This document shows positions 51,968 to 60,448 of a DNA stretch of 64,000 bases, piece by piece (the first letter of the stretch is position 1; each line of letters begins with the position of its first letter). The notes under the pieces were generated by a model. That model did not search any database. It worked only from the letters and a program-made list of their open reading frames with translations, and was not told where the DNA came from. Source of the stretch: Bacteroidota bacterium (lineage in GTDB: Bacteria; Bacteroidota; Bacteroidia; Bacteroidales; Dysgonomonadaceae). Made by a program: the position numbers and the translations under genes. The DNA is taken from NCBI GenBank assembly GCA_023424395.1, contig JAFADY010000063.1, positions 1 to 64,000 on the forward strand, written 5' to 3'.

Positions 51968-53461
51968 ATGGAAAAAGTGTATGTCTTCGACACCACCTTG
52001 CGCGACGGGGAACAGGTTCCCGGTTGTCAGCTGAACACCATCGAGAAAATTGAGGTTGCCAAAATGTTGGAACTGTTGGGCGTTGACGTTATCGAAGCGG
52101 GTTTCCCGATTTCAAGCCCGGGCGATTTTAATTCCGTGGTGGAAATTTCAAAAGCCGTTACGTGGCCCGTTATTTGCGCGCTAACGCGCGCCGTGGAGAA
52201 AGACATTGAAGTGGCGGCCGAATCGCTCAAATACGCGAAGCGTAAACGTATTCACACGGGTATTGGTACGTCGGACTCGCATATCAAACACAAATTCAAC
52301 TCCAACCGCGAAGAAATTATCGAACGCGCCGTGAAAGCGGTGAAATATGCCCGTCGTTTTGTGGACGACGTGGAATTTTACGCCGAAGACGCCGGCCGTA
52401 CCGATAATGAGTACCTTGCCCGCGTAGTGCAAGTAGTGGTAAATGCCGGCGCCACGGTGGTAAATATCCCCGACACAACCGGTTACTGCTTCCCGCACCA
52501 ATATGGCGCCAAAATAAAATACCTCGTGGACAACGTGGATATGAAAAACGCCATTCTCTCCACTCACTGCCATCAAGATTTGGGAATGGCAACCGCCAAC
52601 ACGCTTTCGGGCGTTCTCAACGGTGCTCGGCAGGTGGAAGTTACCATAAACGGCATCGGAGAGCGTGCCGGAAACACGTCGCTCGAAGAGGTGGTAATGG
52701 CGCTCAAAAGTCATAAAGACCTCGGATTCGATACCAATATCAATACCACCAAAATATTCGCGGCAAGCCGGATGGTATCTGCCTTGATGAATATGCCCGT
52801 GCAGCCCAATAAAGCTATCGTTGGACGTAACGCGTTCGCGCATTCATCGGGAATCCATCAGGATGGCGTGCTGAAAAACGTGGAAACGTATGAAATTATC
52901 GACCCGAAAGATGTGGGAATTGACGAAAACGCCATCGTGCTCACAGCCCGAAGCGGCCGCGCGGCATTGAAAAACCGCTTAAGTTTGTTGGGTGTTGATC
53001 TCGATAACGGACAATTAGATGAAGTATACCAAAAATTCCTCGCGCTTGCCGATAAGAAAAAAGACATCAAAGACAACGATGTGTTGGCATTGGTGGGAAA
53101 AGAATCGAAATTAAAACGCATAAAAATAGATTACCTGCAAGTTACGTGTGGAATCGGTTTGCGCAATGCGGCAAGCATCGGATTAAATATTGCCGGAGAA
53201 CATTTTGAAGCATCGGCCACCGGAAACGGTCCCGTGGATGCAGCCATAAAAGCGGTGAAAAAGATCATTAGCCGCGAAACCGTGATTCAGGAATTTCTCA
53301 TTCAAGCCATCAATCGCGGTAGCGACGATGTGGGCAAAGTGCATATGCAGGTGGAACACAACGGAATGTTGTATTACGGATTCTCGGCCAATACCGACAT
53401 TGTTTCGGCATCGGTGGAAGCGTTTATTGATGCGGTGAATAAGTTCGTAGACGCCCCCTAA
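51968..53461 (+). CDS. leuA: 2-isopropylmalate synthase
   Basis: This 497-residue enzyme condenses acetyl-CoA and 2-oxoisovalerate, the first step of leucine synthesis. It has FDTTLRDGEQVPGCQLNT, the metal-site THCHQDLGMATANT, GIGERAGNTSLEEVVMAL and a C-terminal LeuA regulatory domain (VTCGIGLRNAASIGLNIAG) for leucine feedback. Its final residues (DAP) and stop codon lie in an inverted-repeat element (GCCCCCTAAATCCCCC) at 53453. It is the first structural gene of the operon. Confidence 0.96.
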   Translation: MEKVYVFDTTLRDGEQVPGCQLNTIEKIEVAKMLELLGVDVIEAGFPISSPGDFNSVVEISKAVTWPVICALTRAVEKDIEVAAESLKYAKRKRIHTGIGTSDSHIKHKFNSNREEIIERAVKAVKYARRFVDDVEFYAEDAGRTDNEYLARVVQVVVNAGATVVNIPDTTGYCFPHQYGAKIKYLVDNVDMKNAILSTHCHQDLGMATANTLSGVLNGARQVEVTINGIGERAGNTSLEEVVMALKSHKDLGFDTNINTTKIFAASRMVSALMNMPVQPNKAIVGRNAFAHSSGIHQDGVLKNVETYEIIDPKDVGIDENAIVLTARSGRAALKNRLSLLGVDLDNGQLDEVYQKFLALADKKKDIKDNDVLALVGKESKLKRIKIDYLQVTCGIGLRNAASIGLNIAGEHFEASATGNGPVDAAIKAVKKIISRETVIQEFLIQAINRGSDDVGKVHMQVEHNGMLYYGFSANTDIVSASVEAFIDAVNKFVDAP

Positions 53462-53513
53462 ATCCCCCAAAGGGAACTTAGCCGCCCAATCCTTCCCTTA
53501 AGGGAGGCTTATT
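53453..53513. repeat. Small inverted-repeat element at the leuA stop
   Basis: GCCCCCTAAATCCCCC at the left and CTTCCCTTAAGGGAGGCTT at the right form a 61-bp element of a MITE-like family abundant in Bacteroidota. Related ends occur at 53588, 54984 and 58495. The TAA of the left end is the leuA stop codon. Confidence 0.7.
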
Positions 53514-53543
53514 ACGGAAATAATAAAAAAATAACTATATAAA

Positions 53544-54992
53544 ATGTCAAATAAAGTAACACATCAAAATAACCAAGAGCCCTCAAACTTCCCCCCTTCG
53601 GGGGGACAAAGGGGGGCTTTATTCGATAAAATTTGGGACGCCCACGTGGTAACCACCGTAAAAGACGGCCCAACACAATTATACATCGACAGGCATCTGT
53701 GCCACGAAGTAACAAGTCCTCAAGCCTTTTCGGGCTTACGGGCAAGAGGATTGAAAGTTTTTCGTCCCGAACAAACGTTGCTTACTGCCGACCACAACAT
53801 TCCTACAATTGAACAAGATAAGCCTATTCGCGATGAAATTTCGCGCTTCCAGGTGGATACGTTAGCCAAAAACGCCAAAGATTTCGGTTTAACGTATTAC
53901 GGTTTGGGAAATTCAAAAAACGGTATCGTTCACGTTATCGGGCCCGAAAACGGTTTCACACAACCGGGAATGACCATTGTTTGCGGCGACAGCCACACTT
54001 CCACACACGGCGCTTTCGGAGCCATTGCCTTCGGCATTGGAACGAGCGAAGTGGAAATGGTGTTGTCTTCGCAAAGTATTTTGCAAACGCGCCCCAAAAC
54101 AATGCGCATCAATTTTGAAGGAAAACTCGCCCACGGCGTGAGCGCCAAAGATATGGCGTTATATATGATTTGGCAATTGACCACCGGAGGAGCCACCGGT
54201 TATTTTGTGGAATACGCGGGTGAAGCCGTGCGTAACCTCACAATGGAAGAACGAATGACGTTGTGTAATCTGAGTATTGAAATGGGTGCCCGTGGCGGCT
54301 TGATCGCCCCCGACGAAACCACGTTCAATTACCTCAAAGGTCGTGAATTCGCGCCGAAAGACGAAAAATGGGACGAAGCGTTGGCTTATTGGAAAACGTT
54401 GAAAACCGATGATGGAGCAGTTTTCGACAAAGAAGTTACTTTCGACGCATCGGAAATAAAACCGATGGTTACTTACGGAACCAACCCCGGAATGGGAATG
54501 CCTATTGACGGAGCTATTCCTGAGTTGAATGATATTGACGAAGCCGGAAAAATATCGTTCGAAAAATCATTAAAATATATGGACTTTGCGCCCGGCGAAA
54601 AATTGGAAGGAAAATCCATCGATTATGTTTTTTTGGGCAGTTGTACCAACGGCCGTATCGAAGATTTTCGTGTATTTTCCAACTACGTAAAAGGAAAAAA
54701 GAAAGCCGATAACGTAACGGCTTGGCTCGTTCCCGGAAGTTGGCAGGTTCGCAAACAAATTGAAGCCGAAGGCTTGGATAAGATTTTAGAAGAGGCCGGT
54801 TTCGAGTTGCGCCAACCCGGATGCTCGGCCTGTTTGGCGATGAATGACGACAAAGTTCCGGCAGGAAAATATGCAGTTTCCACTTCCAACCGAAATTTTG
54901 AAGGAAGACAAGGCCCCGGAGCCCGCACTATTTTGGCAAGCCCGTTGGTGGCGGCAGCGGCGGCGATAAACGGAAAAATAACGGCCCCCTAA
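53544..54992 (+). CDS. leuC: 3-isopropylmalate dehydratase large subunit
   Basis: This 482-residue aconitase-family subunit has GDSHTSTHGAFGAIAFGIGTSE, and [4Fe-4S] Cys residues in LGSCTNGR and GCSACLAMN. With LeuD it isomerises isopropylmalate, and probably citramalate. The family sequence starts at LFDKIWDAHVV (residue 26). Residues 15-25 (NFPPSGGQRGA) are the translation of a repeat element at 53588-53623, and no start codon lies between the repeat and LFDKIW, so the extension seems real. The stop codon is also inside an element. Confidence 0.95.
   Translation: MSNKVTHQNNQEPSNFPPSGGQRGALFDKIWDAHVVTTVKDGPTQLYIDRHLCHEVTSPQAFSGLRARGLKVFRPEQTLLTADHNIPTIEQDKPIRDEISRFQVDTLAKNAKDFGLTYYGLGNSKNGIVHVIGPENGFTQPGMTIVCGDSHTSTHGAFGAIAFGIGTSEVEMVLSSQSILQTRPKTMRINFEGKLAHGVSAKDMALYMIWQLTTGGATGYFVEYAGEAVRNLTMEERMTLCNLSIEMGARGGLIAPDETTFNYLKGREFAPKDEKWDEALAYWKTLKTDDGAVFDKEVTFDASEIKPMVTYGTNPGMGMPIDGAIPELNDIDEAGKISFEKSLKYMDFAPGEKLEGKSIDYVFLGSCTNGRIEDFRVFSNYVKGKKKADNVTAWLVPGSWQVRKQIEAEGLDKILEEAGFELRQPGCSACLAMNDDKVPAGKYAVSTSNRNFEGRQGPGARTILASPLVAAAAAINGKITAP
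53588..53623. repeat. Inverted-repeat element end within the leuC coding sequence
   Basis: CCCCCCTTCGGGGGG followed by ACAAAGGGGGGCTT is the right end of the MITE-like family. It is read in frame as PPSGGQRGA within LeuC. Confidence 0.75.
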
Positions 54993-55098
54993 ATCCCCCG
55001 AAGGGGGACTTTAACGGTCTTAAACTAATTAAAATTACACGAACAAATAACCGTTTCCCTCACGGTTTTCTCCCTTTGGGGGAATAAAAGGGGGCTTA
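54984..55098. repeat. MITE-like element between leuC and leuD
   Basis: The left end GCCCCCTAAATCCCCCGAAG and the right end, CTCCCTTTGGGGGAATAAAA then GGGGGCTT, are inverted copies of each other, 115 bp end to end. The left end supplies the leuC stop, and the right end stops 2 bp before the leuD ATG, so the whole intergenic gap is the element. Confidence 0.8.
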
Positions 55099-55100
55099 TA

Positions 55101-55697
55101 ATGGAGAAATTTTCAACAATAGTTAGTACTTACGTTCCGCTTCCCATTGAGAATGTGGACACAGACCAAATAATTCCGGCCCGATTCCTGAAAGCCACCA
55201 CGCGCGACGGTTTCGGTAATAATCTATTCGCCGATTGGCGATACAATAAAGACGGCAGTCCTAAAACCGATTTCGTATTAAATAATCCCGTTTACGGCGG
55301 CGAAATATTGGTCGCCGGAAAAAATTTCGGTAGCGGAAGCAGCCGCGAGCACGCAGCTTGGGCAATAGAGGGATATGGTTTTAAAGTGGTGGTATCGAGC
55401 TTTTTTGCCGATATTTTCAAGAACAATGCGCTCAACAACGGATTATTGCCCGTAGTTGTCAGCGAATCGTTTTTAGCGGAACTCTTCAATAATGTTCAGA
55501 CAAATCCCAAAGCTACGCTTACCGTAAACCTTGAGAAGCAGACAATAACGAACAACGAAAACGGGAAAACGGAATCGTTCGAAATAAATCCGTACAAAAA
55601 AGAATGCTTGCTGAAAGGTTTGGACGATATCGATTTTCTTTTGTCGAACAAAGATAAAATTGAAGAATACGAACAGAATCGTCCCTTTGTTTATTAA
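55101..55697 (+). CDS. leuD: 3-isopropylmalate dehydratase small subunit
   Basis: This 198-residue swivel-domain subunit has the substrate-binding loop NVDTDQIIPARFLKA and GSGSSREHAAWAIEGYGFKVVV. Length is normal. It pairs with LeuC. The ATG follows directly on the end of the repeat element, so its translation signals are partly element-derived. Confidence 0.96.
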   Translation: MEKFSTIVSTYVPLPIENVDTDQIIPARFLKATTRDGFGNNLFADWRYNKDGSPKTDFVLNNPVYGGEILVAGKNFGSGSSREHAAWAIEGYGFKVVVSSFFADIFKNNALNNGLLPVVVSESFLAELFNNVQTNPKATLTVNLEKQTITNNENGKTESFEINPYKKECLLKGLDDIDFLLSNKDKIEEYEQNRPFVY

Positions 55698-55720
55698 CGC
55701 TCTAATGTAGGTTATCACAA

Positions 55721-57277
55721 ATGGAAAAGCGAAAAATAGAAATAATGGACACCACGTTGCGCGACGGCGAACAAACCTCCGGCGTATCATTTGCCGCGCA
55801 GGAGAAAGTGAGCGTGGCGCGTTTGCTCATCGAAGACCTCAACGTTGACCGCGTGGAAATTGCTTCGGCGCGCGTTTCCGAAGGCGAGTTTAAATCGGTT
55901 CAAAAAGTGGCAAAGTGGGCGCAGGAATACGGGCACGTGGATAAATTGGAGGTGTTGGGGTTTGTTGATGGCGGCGCATCACTGCAATGGATTTCAAATG
56001 CCGGTTGCCGCGTTATCAACCTTCTCTGCAAAGGCTCATTGAAACATTGTAAGTATCAGCTTCGGAAAACCGTTCAGGAACATTTGCAAGATATCCGCGA
56101 TACCATTGCAATGGCGCAGGAAATGGGCATCAACGTGAACGTTTATTTGGAAGATTGGTCTAACGGGATGCGCGATTCCAAAGAATACGTATTCGAGATG
56201 ATGGACGGTTTGAAAGAGCAACCCGTGATGCGGTTTATGCTTCCCGATACATTGGGCGTGTTGAATCCTAACCTCACGGCGCAGTTTTGTTCCGAAATGA
56301 TTTCTCGTTATCCCGGTTTACACTTCGATTTTCACGCGCACAACGATTACGATTTGGCGGTTGCCAATGTTTTCGAAGCCGTAAAAGCCGGCGTAAAAGG
56401 CGTACACGTTACCGTAAACGGATTGGGAGAACGCGCCGGAAATGCGCCTCTCACAAGCGTTATTGCCCTGTTTCACGACCATATGAAGCTCGAAACCAAC
56501 ATCGATGAATCCAAACTCTACAACGTGAGCAAAGTGGTGGAGAGCTATTCGGGCGTACGCATCCCAAACAACAAACCCGTTATCGGCGACAATGTGTTTA
56601 CCCAAGTGGCGGGCGTTCACGCCGATGGAGATAAAAAGAAAAACCTCTATTTTAATGAGTTAATGCCGGAGCGTTTCGGCCGTTTTCGCGAGTACGCGCT
56701 CAGCAAAAATGCGGGGCGTTCCAACATCATCAAAAATTTGGAGGCGTTAGGTATTCAACTCGACGACGAATCTACCCGAAAAGTAACGCAGCGCGTTATC
56801 GAATTAGGCGACAAAAAAGAGATCGTAAGCCTCGATGAATTGCCGTACATCGTTTCCGATGTGTTGAAAAACGGAATCGACAATCAAGATATTCAAATAC
56901 TTAATTACTCGCTCAACCTTACCGACGGAATGCGCCCCACCGCAACGGTGAAAATATCCATTCACGGTGAAGTACATCAGGAATCGGCAGCGGGCGAAGG
57001 CCAATACCACGCGTTTTCCAAAGCGATGTATAAGATTTACAGAAAACTAAATAAACCCACGCCCGAATTACTCGATTACGTGGTGGTAATCCCGCCCGGA
57101 GGCAAAACGAATGCTTACGTGCAGAGCATCATTACGTGGAAATTCGACGGTAAAGTGTTTAAAACCCGCGCGTTGGATGTAGACCAAACCGTGGCGGCCA
57201 TTAAAGCGACAATGAAAATGCTGAATATGATTGAGAAAGGGAATATTCCGGTATTGAATAATTTGAATTTACCGTAA
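55721..57277 (+). CDS. cimA: Citramalate-synthase-like / second isopropylmalate synthase
   Basis: This 518-residue DRE-TIM metallolyase has MDTTLRDGEQTSGVSFA, FDFHAHNDYDLAVAN, VNGLGERAGNAPL and a C-terminal LeuA dimer/regulatory domain. It is a paralogue of LeuA but clearly diverged (Tyr-Asp-Leu after HAHND). Relatives in Bacteroidota are taken to be (R)-citramalate synthases, which condense pyruvate and acetyl-CoA. The operon has no threonine deaminase, which supports an isoleucine route through citramalate using LeuCD and LeuB. A homocitrate or second isopropylmalate activity is not excluded. Confidence 0.75.
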   Translation: MEKRKIEIMDTTLRDGEQTSGVSFAAQEKVSVARLLIEDLNVDRVEIASARVSEGEFKSVQKVAKWAQEYGHVDKLEVLGFVDGGASLQWISNAGCRVINLLCKGSLKHCKYQLRKTVQEHLQDIRDTIAMAQEMGINVNVYLEDWSNGMRDSKEYVFEMMDGLKEQPVMRFMLPDTLGVLNPNLTAQFCSEMISRYPGLHFDFHAHNDYDLAVANVFEAVKAGVKGVHVTVNGLGERAGNAPLTSVIALFHDHMKLETNIDESKLYNVSKVVESYSGVRIPNNKPVIGDNVFTQVAGVHADGDKKKNLYFNELMPERFGRFREYALSKNAGRSNIIKNLEALGIQLDDESTRKVTQRVIELGDKKEIVSLDELPYIVSDVLKNGIDNQDIQILNYSLNLTDGMRPTATVKISIHGEVHQESAAGEGQYHAFSKAMYKIYRKLNKPTPELLDYVVVIPPGGKTNAYVQSIITWKFDGKVFKTRALDVDQTVAAIKATMKMLNMIEKGNIPVLNNLNLP

Positions 57278-57406
57278 AATAAGAAATTAGAAGTCAGAAA
57301 TTAGAAGTTAGAATAAAGTAGTGCCCTTTTGTTTGATAGTCTGATAGTTTTATATCGTCTATCTTGCTTCTTGGCTCTTGATTCTTTTCAAAATAGAAAT
57401 TAGAAT

Positions 57407-58480
57407 ATGAACATAAAAATTGCAGTTCTTCCCGGAGACGGAATCGGTCCCGAAATTACCAAACAGGCTTTGAATGTTACGGAAGCCATATGCGAAAAGT
57501 TTGGACATACGTTAGCGTACAAAGAAGCCATTGTAGGCGCGTGCGCCATCGATAAGGTTGGTGATCCGTATCCACCCGAAACGCACGAATTATGTATGCA
57601 ATCCGATGCTGTTCTTTTCGGTGCTATCGGCCATCCGCGTTTCGATAACGATCCCAACGCTAAAGTCCGTCCCGAGCAAGGACTACTTCGTATGCGCAAA
57701 CAGTTGGGGTTGTATGGAAATATTCGCCCGGTGATGACGTTTCCATCGCTGATTCACAAATCACCTCTCCGTGCCGATTTGGTGGAAGGAGCCGATTTTG
57801 TCTGCATTCGCGAACTTACAGGAGGAATGTATTTCGGCCGTCCGCAAGGCAGAAGCGAAGACGGAAACACCGCTTACGATACGTGCGTTTACACACGCGA
57901 AGAAGTGGAACGTATTTTACACTTGGCCTACAAATTTGCCGGACAACGCCGCAAAAAAGTAACCGTTGTGGACAAAGCGAACGTTATTGCAACATCGCGT
58001 CTGTGGCGACAAATTGCACAAGAAATCGCACCGCAATATCCCGATATCGAAACCGAATATATGTTTGTTGATAATGCCGCTATGCGCATTATTCAATGGC
58101 CGAAGAGTTTCGATGTGCTCGTTACCGAAAACCTTTTCGGCGACATCCTTACCGATGAGGCATCCGTTATAACCGGTTCGCTTGGAATGTTGCCCTCGGC
58201 ATCTATCGGTTTGCATACATCGGTTTTTGAACCCATTCACGGATCATATCCGCAAGCTGCCGGCAAAAATATCGCCAATCCGTTGGCAACAATTCTTTCC
58301 GCCGCGCTGATGTTCGAGTACGGTTTCAATTTAATGGAAGAAGGCGCATTAATTCGCCGTGCCGTTGCGGCAAGTATGGATGCCGGAATTGTTACCGAAG
58401 ATATTGCCGATGGCGGAAAAGCGTATTCCACAAGTGAAGTGGGAGAGTGGATTGTGAAATGGATTAAGAATCAAGATTAA
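57407..58480 (+). CDS. leuB: 3-isopropylmalate dehydrogenase
   Basis: This 357-residue NAD-dependent enzyme oxidises and decarboxylates 3-isopropylmalate, and probably methylmalate in the citramalate route. Motifs are LPGDGIGPEI, VRPEQGLLRMRKQLGLYGNIRPV, ELTGGMYFG, VDKANVIATSRLW and the metal/NAD part NLFGDILTDEASVITGSLGMLPSAS. The 129-bp gap before it holds AGAAATTAGAAGT-type simple repeats. Confidence 0.96.
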   Translation: MNIKIAVLPGDGIGPEITKQALNVTEAICEKFGHTLAYKEAIVGACAIDKVGDPYPPETHELCMQSDAVLFGAIGHPRFDNDPNAKVRPEQGLLRMRKQLGLYGNIRPVMTFPSLIHKSPLRADLVEGADFVCIRELTGGMYFGRPQGRSEDGNTAYDTCVYTREEVERILHLAYKFAGQRRKKVTVVDKANVIATSRLWRQIAQEIAPQYPDIETEYMFVDNAAMRIIQWPKSFDVLVTENLFGDILTDEASVITGSLGMLPSASIGLHTSVFEPIHGSYPQAAGKNIANPLATILSAALMFEYGFNLMEEGALIRRAVAASMDAGIVTEDIADGGKAYSTSEVGEWIVKWIKNQD

Positions 58481-58494
58481 AGAACAAAGACTTT

Positions 58495-58539
58495 TAACCC
58501 CTCCCCACTTTGTGGGACTCCCCTTACAATAAGGGGTTA
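58495..58539. repeat. Inverted-repeat element between leuB and ilvD
   Basis: AACCCCTCCCCACTTTGTGG and CCCCTTACAATAAGGGGTTA form a compact hairpin pair related to the elements at 53453 and 54984, but of another subtype. It ends 12 bp before the ilvD ATG. Confidence 0.65.
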
Positions 58540-58551
58540 CGAAACAGAATT

Positions 58552-60384
58552 ATGGATAATAAAAAGATATTACGCAGCGCCACTTCTACCCAAGGCCGCC
58601 GAATGGCCGGTGCCCGCGCCTTATGGCGTGCCAATGGAATGACGCGTAAACAAATGGGAAAGCCCATTATCGCGATAGTTAATTCGTTTACGCAATTTGT
58701 GCCGGGGCATACCCATTTGCACCAAATTGGACAAATGGTGAAAGCCGAAATAGAAAAACTGGGCTGCTTTGCCGCCGAATTCAATACCATTGCCGTGGAC
58801 GACGGTATCGCGATGGGACACGACGGAATGTTGTATTCGCTTCCCTCGCGCGATTTAATTGCCGACAGCGTGGAATATATGATCAACGCGCACAAAGCAG
58901 ACGCAATGGTTTGCATCAGCAATTGCGATAAAATAACGCCGGGAATGTTAATGGCGGCCATGCGATTGAATATTCCCGCTATTTTTGTGTCAGGAGGCCC
59001 GATGGAGGCCGGAAAAATCGGCGATGAGCAGGTAGATCTGGTTGACGCGATGATTGAGTCGGCCGACGAATCGGTTTCCGACGAACGCGTAGCGCAACTC
59101 GAACAATTGGCGTGTCCAACCTGCGGATCTTGCTCGGGAATGTTTACCGCCAACTCGATGAACTGCCTCAACGAAGCCATCGGATTGGCGTTGACAGGGA
59201 ATGGTACAGTGGTTGCCACGCACGCAAATCGCAAAGGGCTGTTTATAAAAGCAGCCCAACAGATTGTGGAAAACGCCAACCGATATTATTTTGATGGCGA
59301 CGAAAGTGTGTTGCCACGAAATATCGCCACAAAAACTGCTTTTCACAACGCGATGACGCTCGATATCGCGATGGGCGGCTCCACAAATACCATTTTGCAC
59401 TTGCTCGCCATTGCTCACGAAGCCGAAGTAGATTTTACGATGGACGACATCGATGCGCTTTCGCGCAAAGTTCCGTGCATTTGTAAAGTGGCGCCCAATA
59501 CCAAAAAATACCACATTCAGGATGTAAATCGCGCAGGAGGAATTATGGGAATTATGGGTGAATTGGCGAAAGGAGGATTAATAGATACAACGGTTCATCG
59601 CGCCGACGGATTAACATTGAAACAAGCCATTGAGAAATACGATATTACTGCACAAAACATAGGCGAAGAAGCGAAAATAATTTACTCCTCAGCTCCCGGA
59701 AATCGTTATAACATTGTAATGGGATCGCAAAATGCGCAGTACAAAGAATTGGACACTGACAGAGCCGAAGGCTGCATCCGCAACGTTGAAAACGCTTATA
59801 CCAAAGACGGCGGACTCGCCATCCTGAAAGGAAATATCGCTGAAAATGGCTGTGTGGTAAAAACCGCCGGAGTGGACGAAAGCATTTGGAAATTTTCGGG
59901 AATGGCGAAAGTTTTTCATTCGCAGGATGAGGCTTGCGAAGGAATTTTAGAAGGAAAAGTAGAGTCGGGAGATGTGGTCGTTATCGTTTACGAAGGGCCG
60001 AAAGGCGGACCGGGAATGCAAGAAATGCTTTACCCAACATCGTACATCAAAGCCCGCCATCTTGGAAAAGAGTGTGCGTTGATTACCGACGGGCGATTCT
60101 CGGGTGGCACATCGGGGCTTTCCATCGGGCATATTTCGCCCGAAGCCGCTGCCGGAGGTGCAATCGGTTTGGTAAAAGACGGTGACATTATTGAAATCGA
60201 TATTCCAAACAGAAGTATCAATTTGAAAATTTCGGATTCTGAATTATCGGAAAGAAGAAAAACAGAAGAATCAAAAGGTAAAAACGCGTTTACACCCAAT
60301 CGCGAAAGAAAAGTATCGAAAGCGTTACAGGTTTACGCGAAATTTGCAAGTTCTGCCGATTTGGGTGCAGTGAGAATTATTTAA
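58552..60384 (+). CDS. ilvD: Dihydroxyacid dehydratase
   Basis: This 610-residue Fe-S enzyme makes the 2-oxo acids of valine and isoleucine. The cluster Cys residues stand in SNCDKITPGM and CPTCGSCSGMFTANSMNCL. GGSTNTILHLLAIAHEA, GPKGGPGMQEML and DGRFSGGTSGLSIGHISPEAA are typical. The start at 58552 (MDNKKILRSATSTQGRRMAGAR) fits the family; the frame is open upstream only through the repeat element. Confidence 0.97.
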   Translation: MDNKKILRSATSTQGRRMAGARALWRANGMTRKQMGKPIIAIVNSFTQFVPGHTHLHQIGQMVKAEIEKLGCFAAEFNTIAVDDGIAMGHDGMLYSLPSRDLIADSVEYMINAHKADAMVCISNCDKITPGMLMAAMRLNIPAIFVSGGPMEAGKIGDEQVDLVDAMIESADESVSDERVAQLEQLACPTCGSCSGMFTANSMNCLNEAIGLALTGNGTVVATHANRKGLFIKAAQQIVENANRYYFDGDESVLPRNIATKTAFHNAMTLDIAMGGSTNTILHLLAIAHEAEVDFTMDDIDALSRKVPCICKVAPNTKKYHIQDVNRAGGIMGIMGELAKGGLIDTTVHRADGLTLKQAIEKYDITAQNIGEEAKIIYSSAPGNRYNIVMGSQNAQYKELDTDRAEGCIRNVENAYTKDGGLAILKGNIAENGCVVKTAGVDESIWKFSGMAKVFHSQDEACEGILEGKVESGDVVVIVYEGPKGGPGMQEMLYPTSYIKARHLGKECALITDGRFSGGTSGLSIGHISPEAAAGGAIGLVKDGDIIEIDIPNRSINLKISDSELSERRKTEESKGKNAFTPNRERKVSKALQVYAKFASSADLGAVRII

Positions 60385-60448
60385 AGTTTTAAGTTCAAAG
60401 TTCAAGGTCTGAAGTTTCCTTGCTCTTTGTTCCAAAATCTATCATAAG

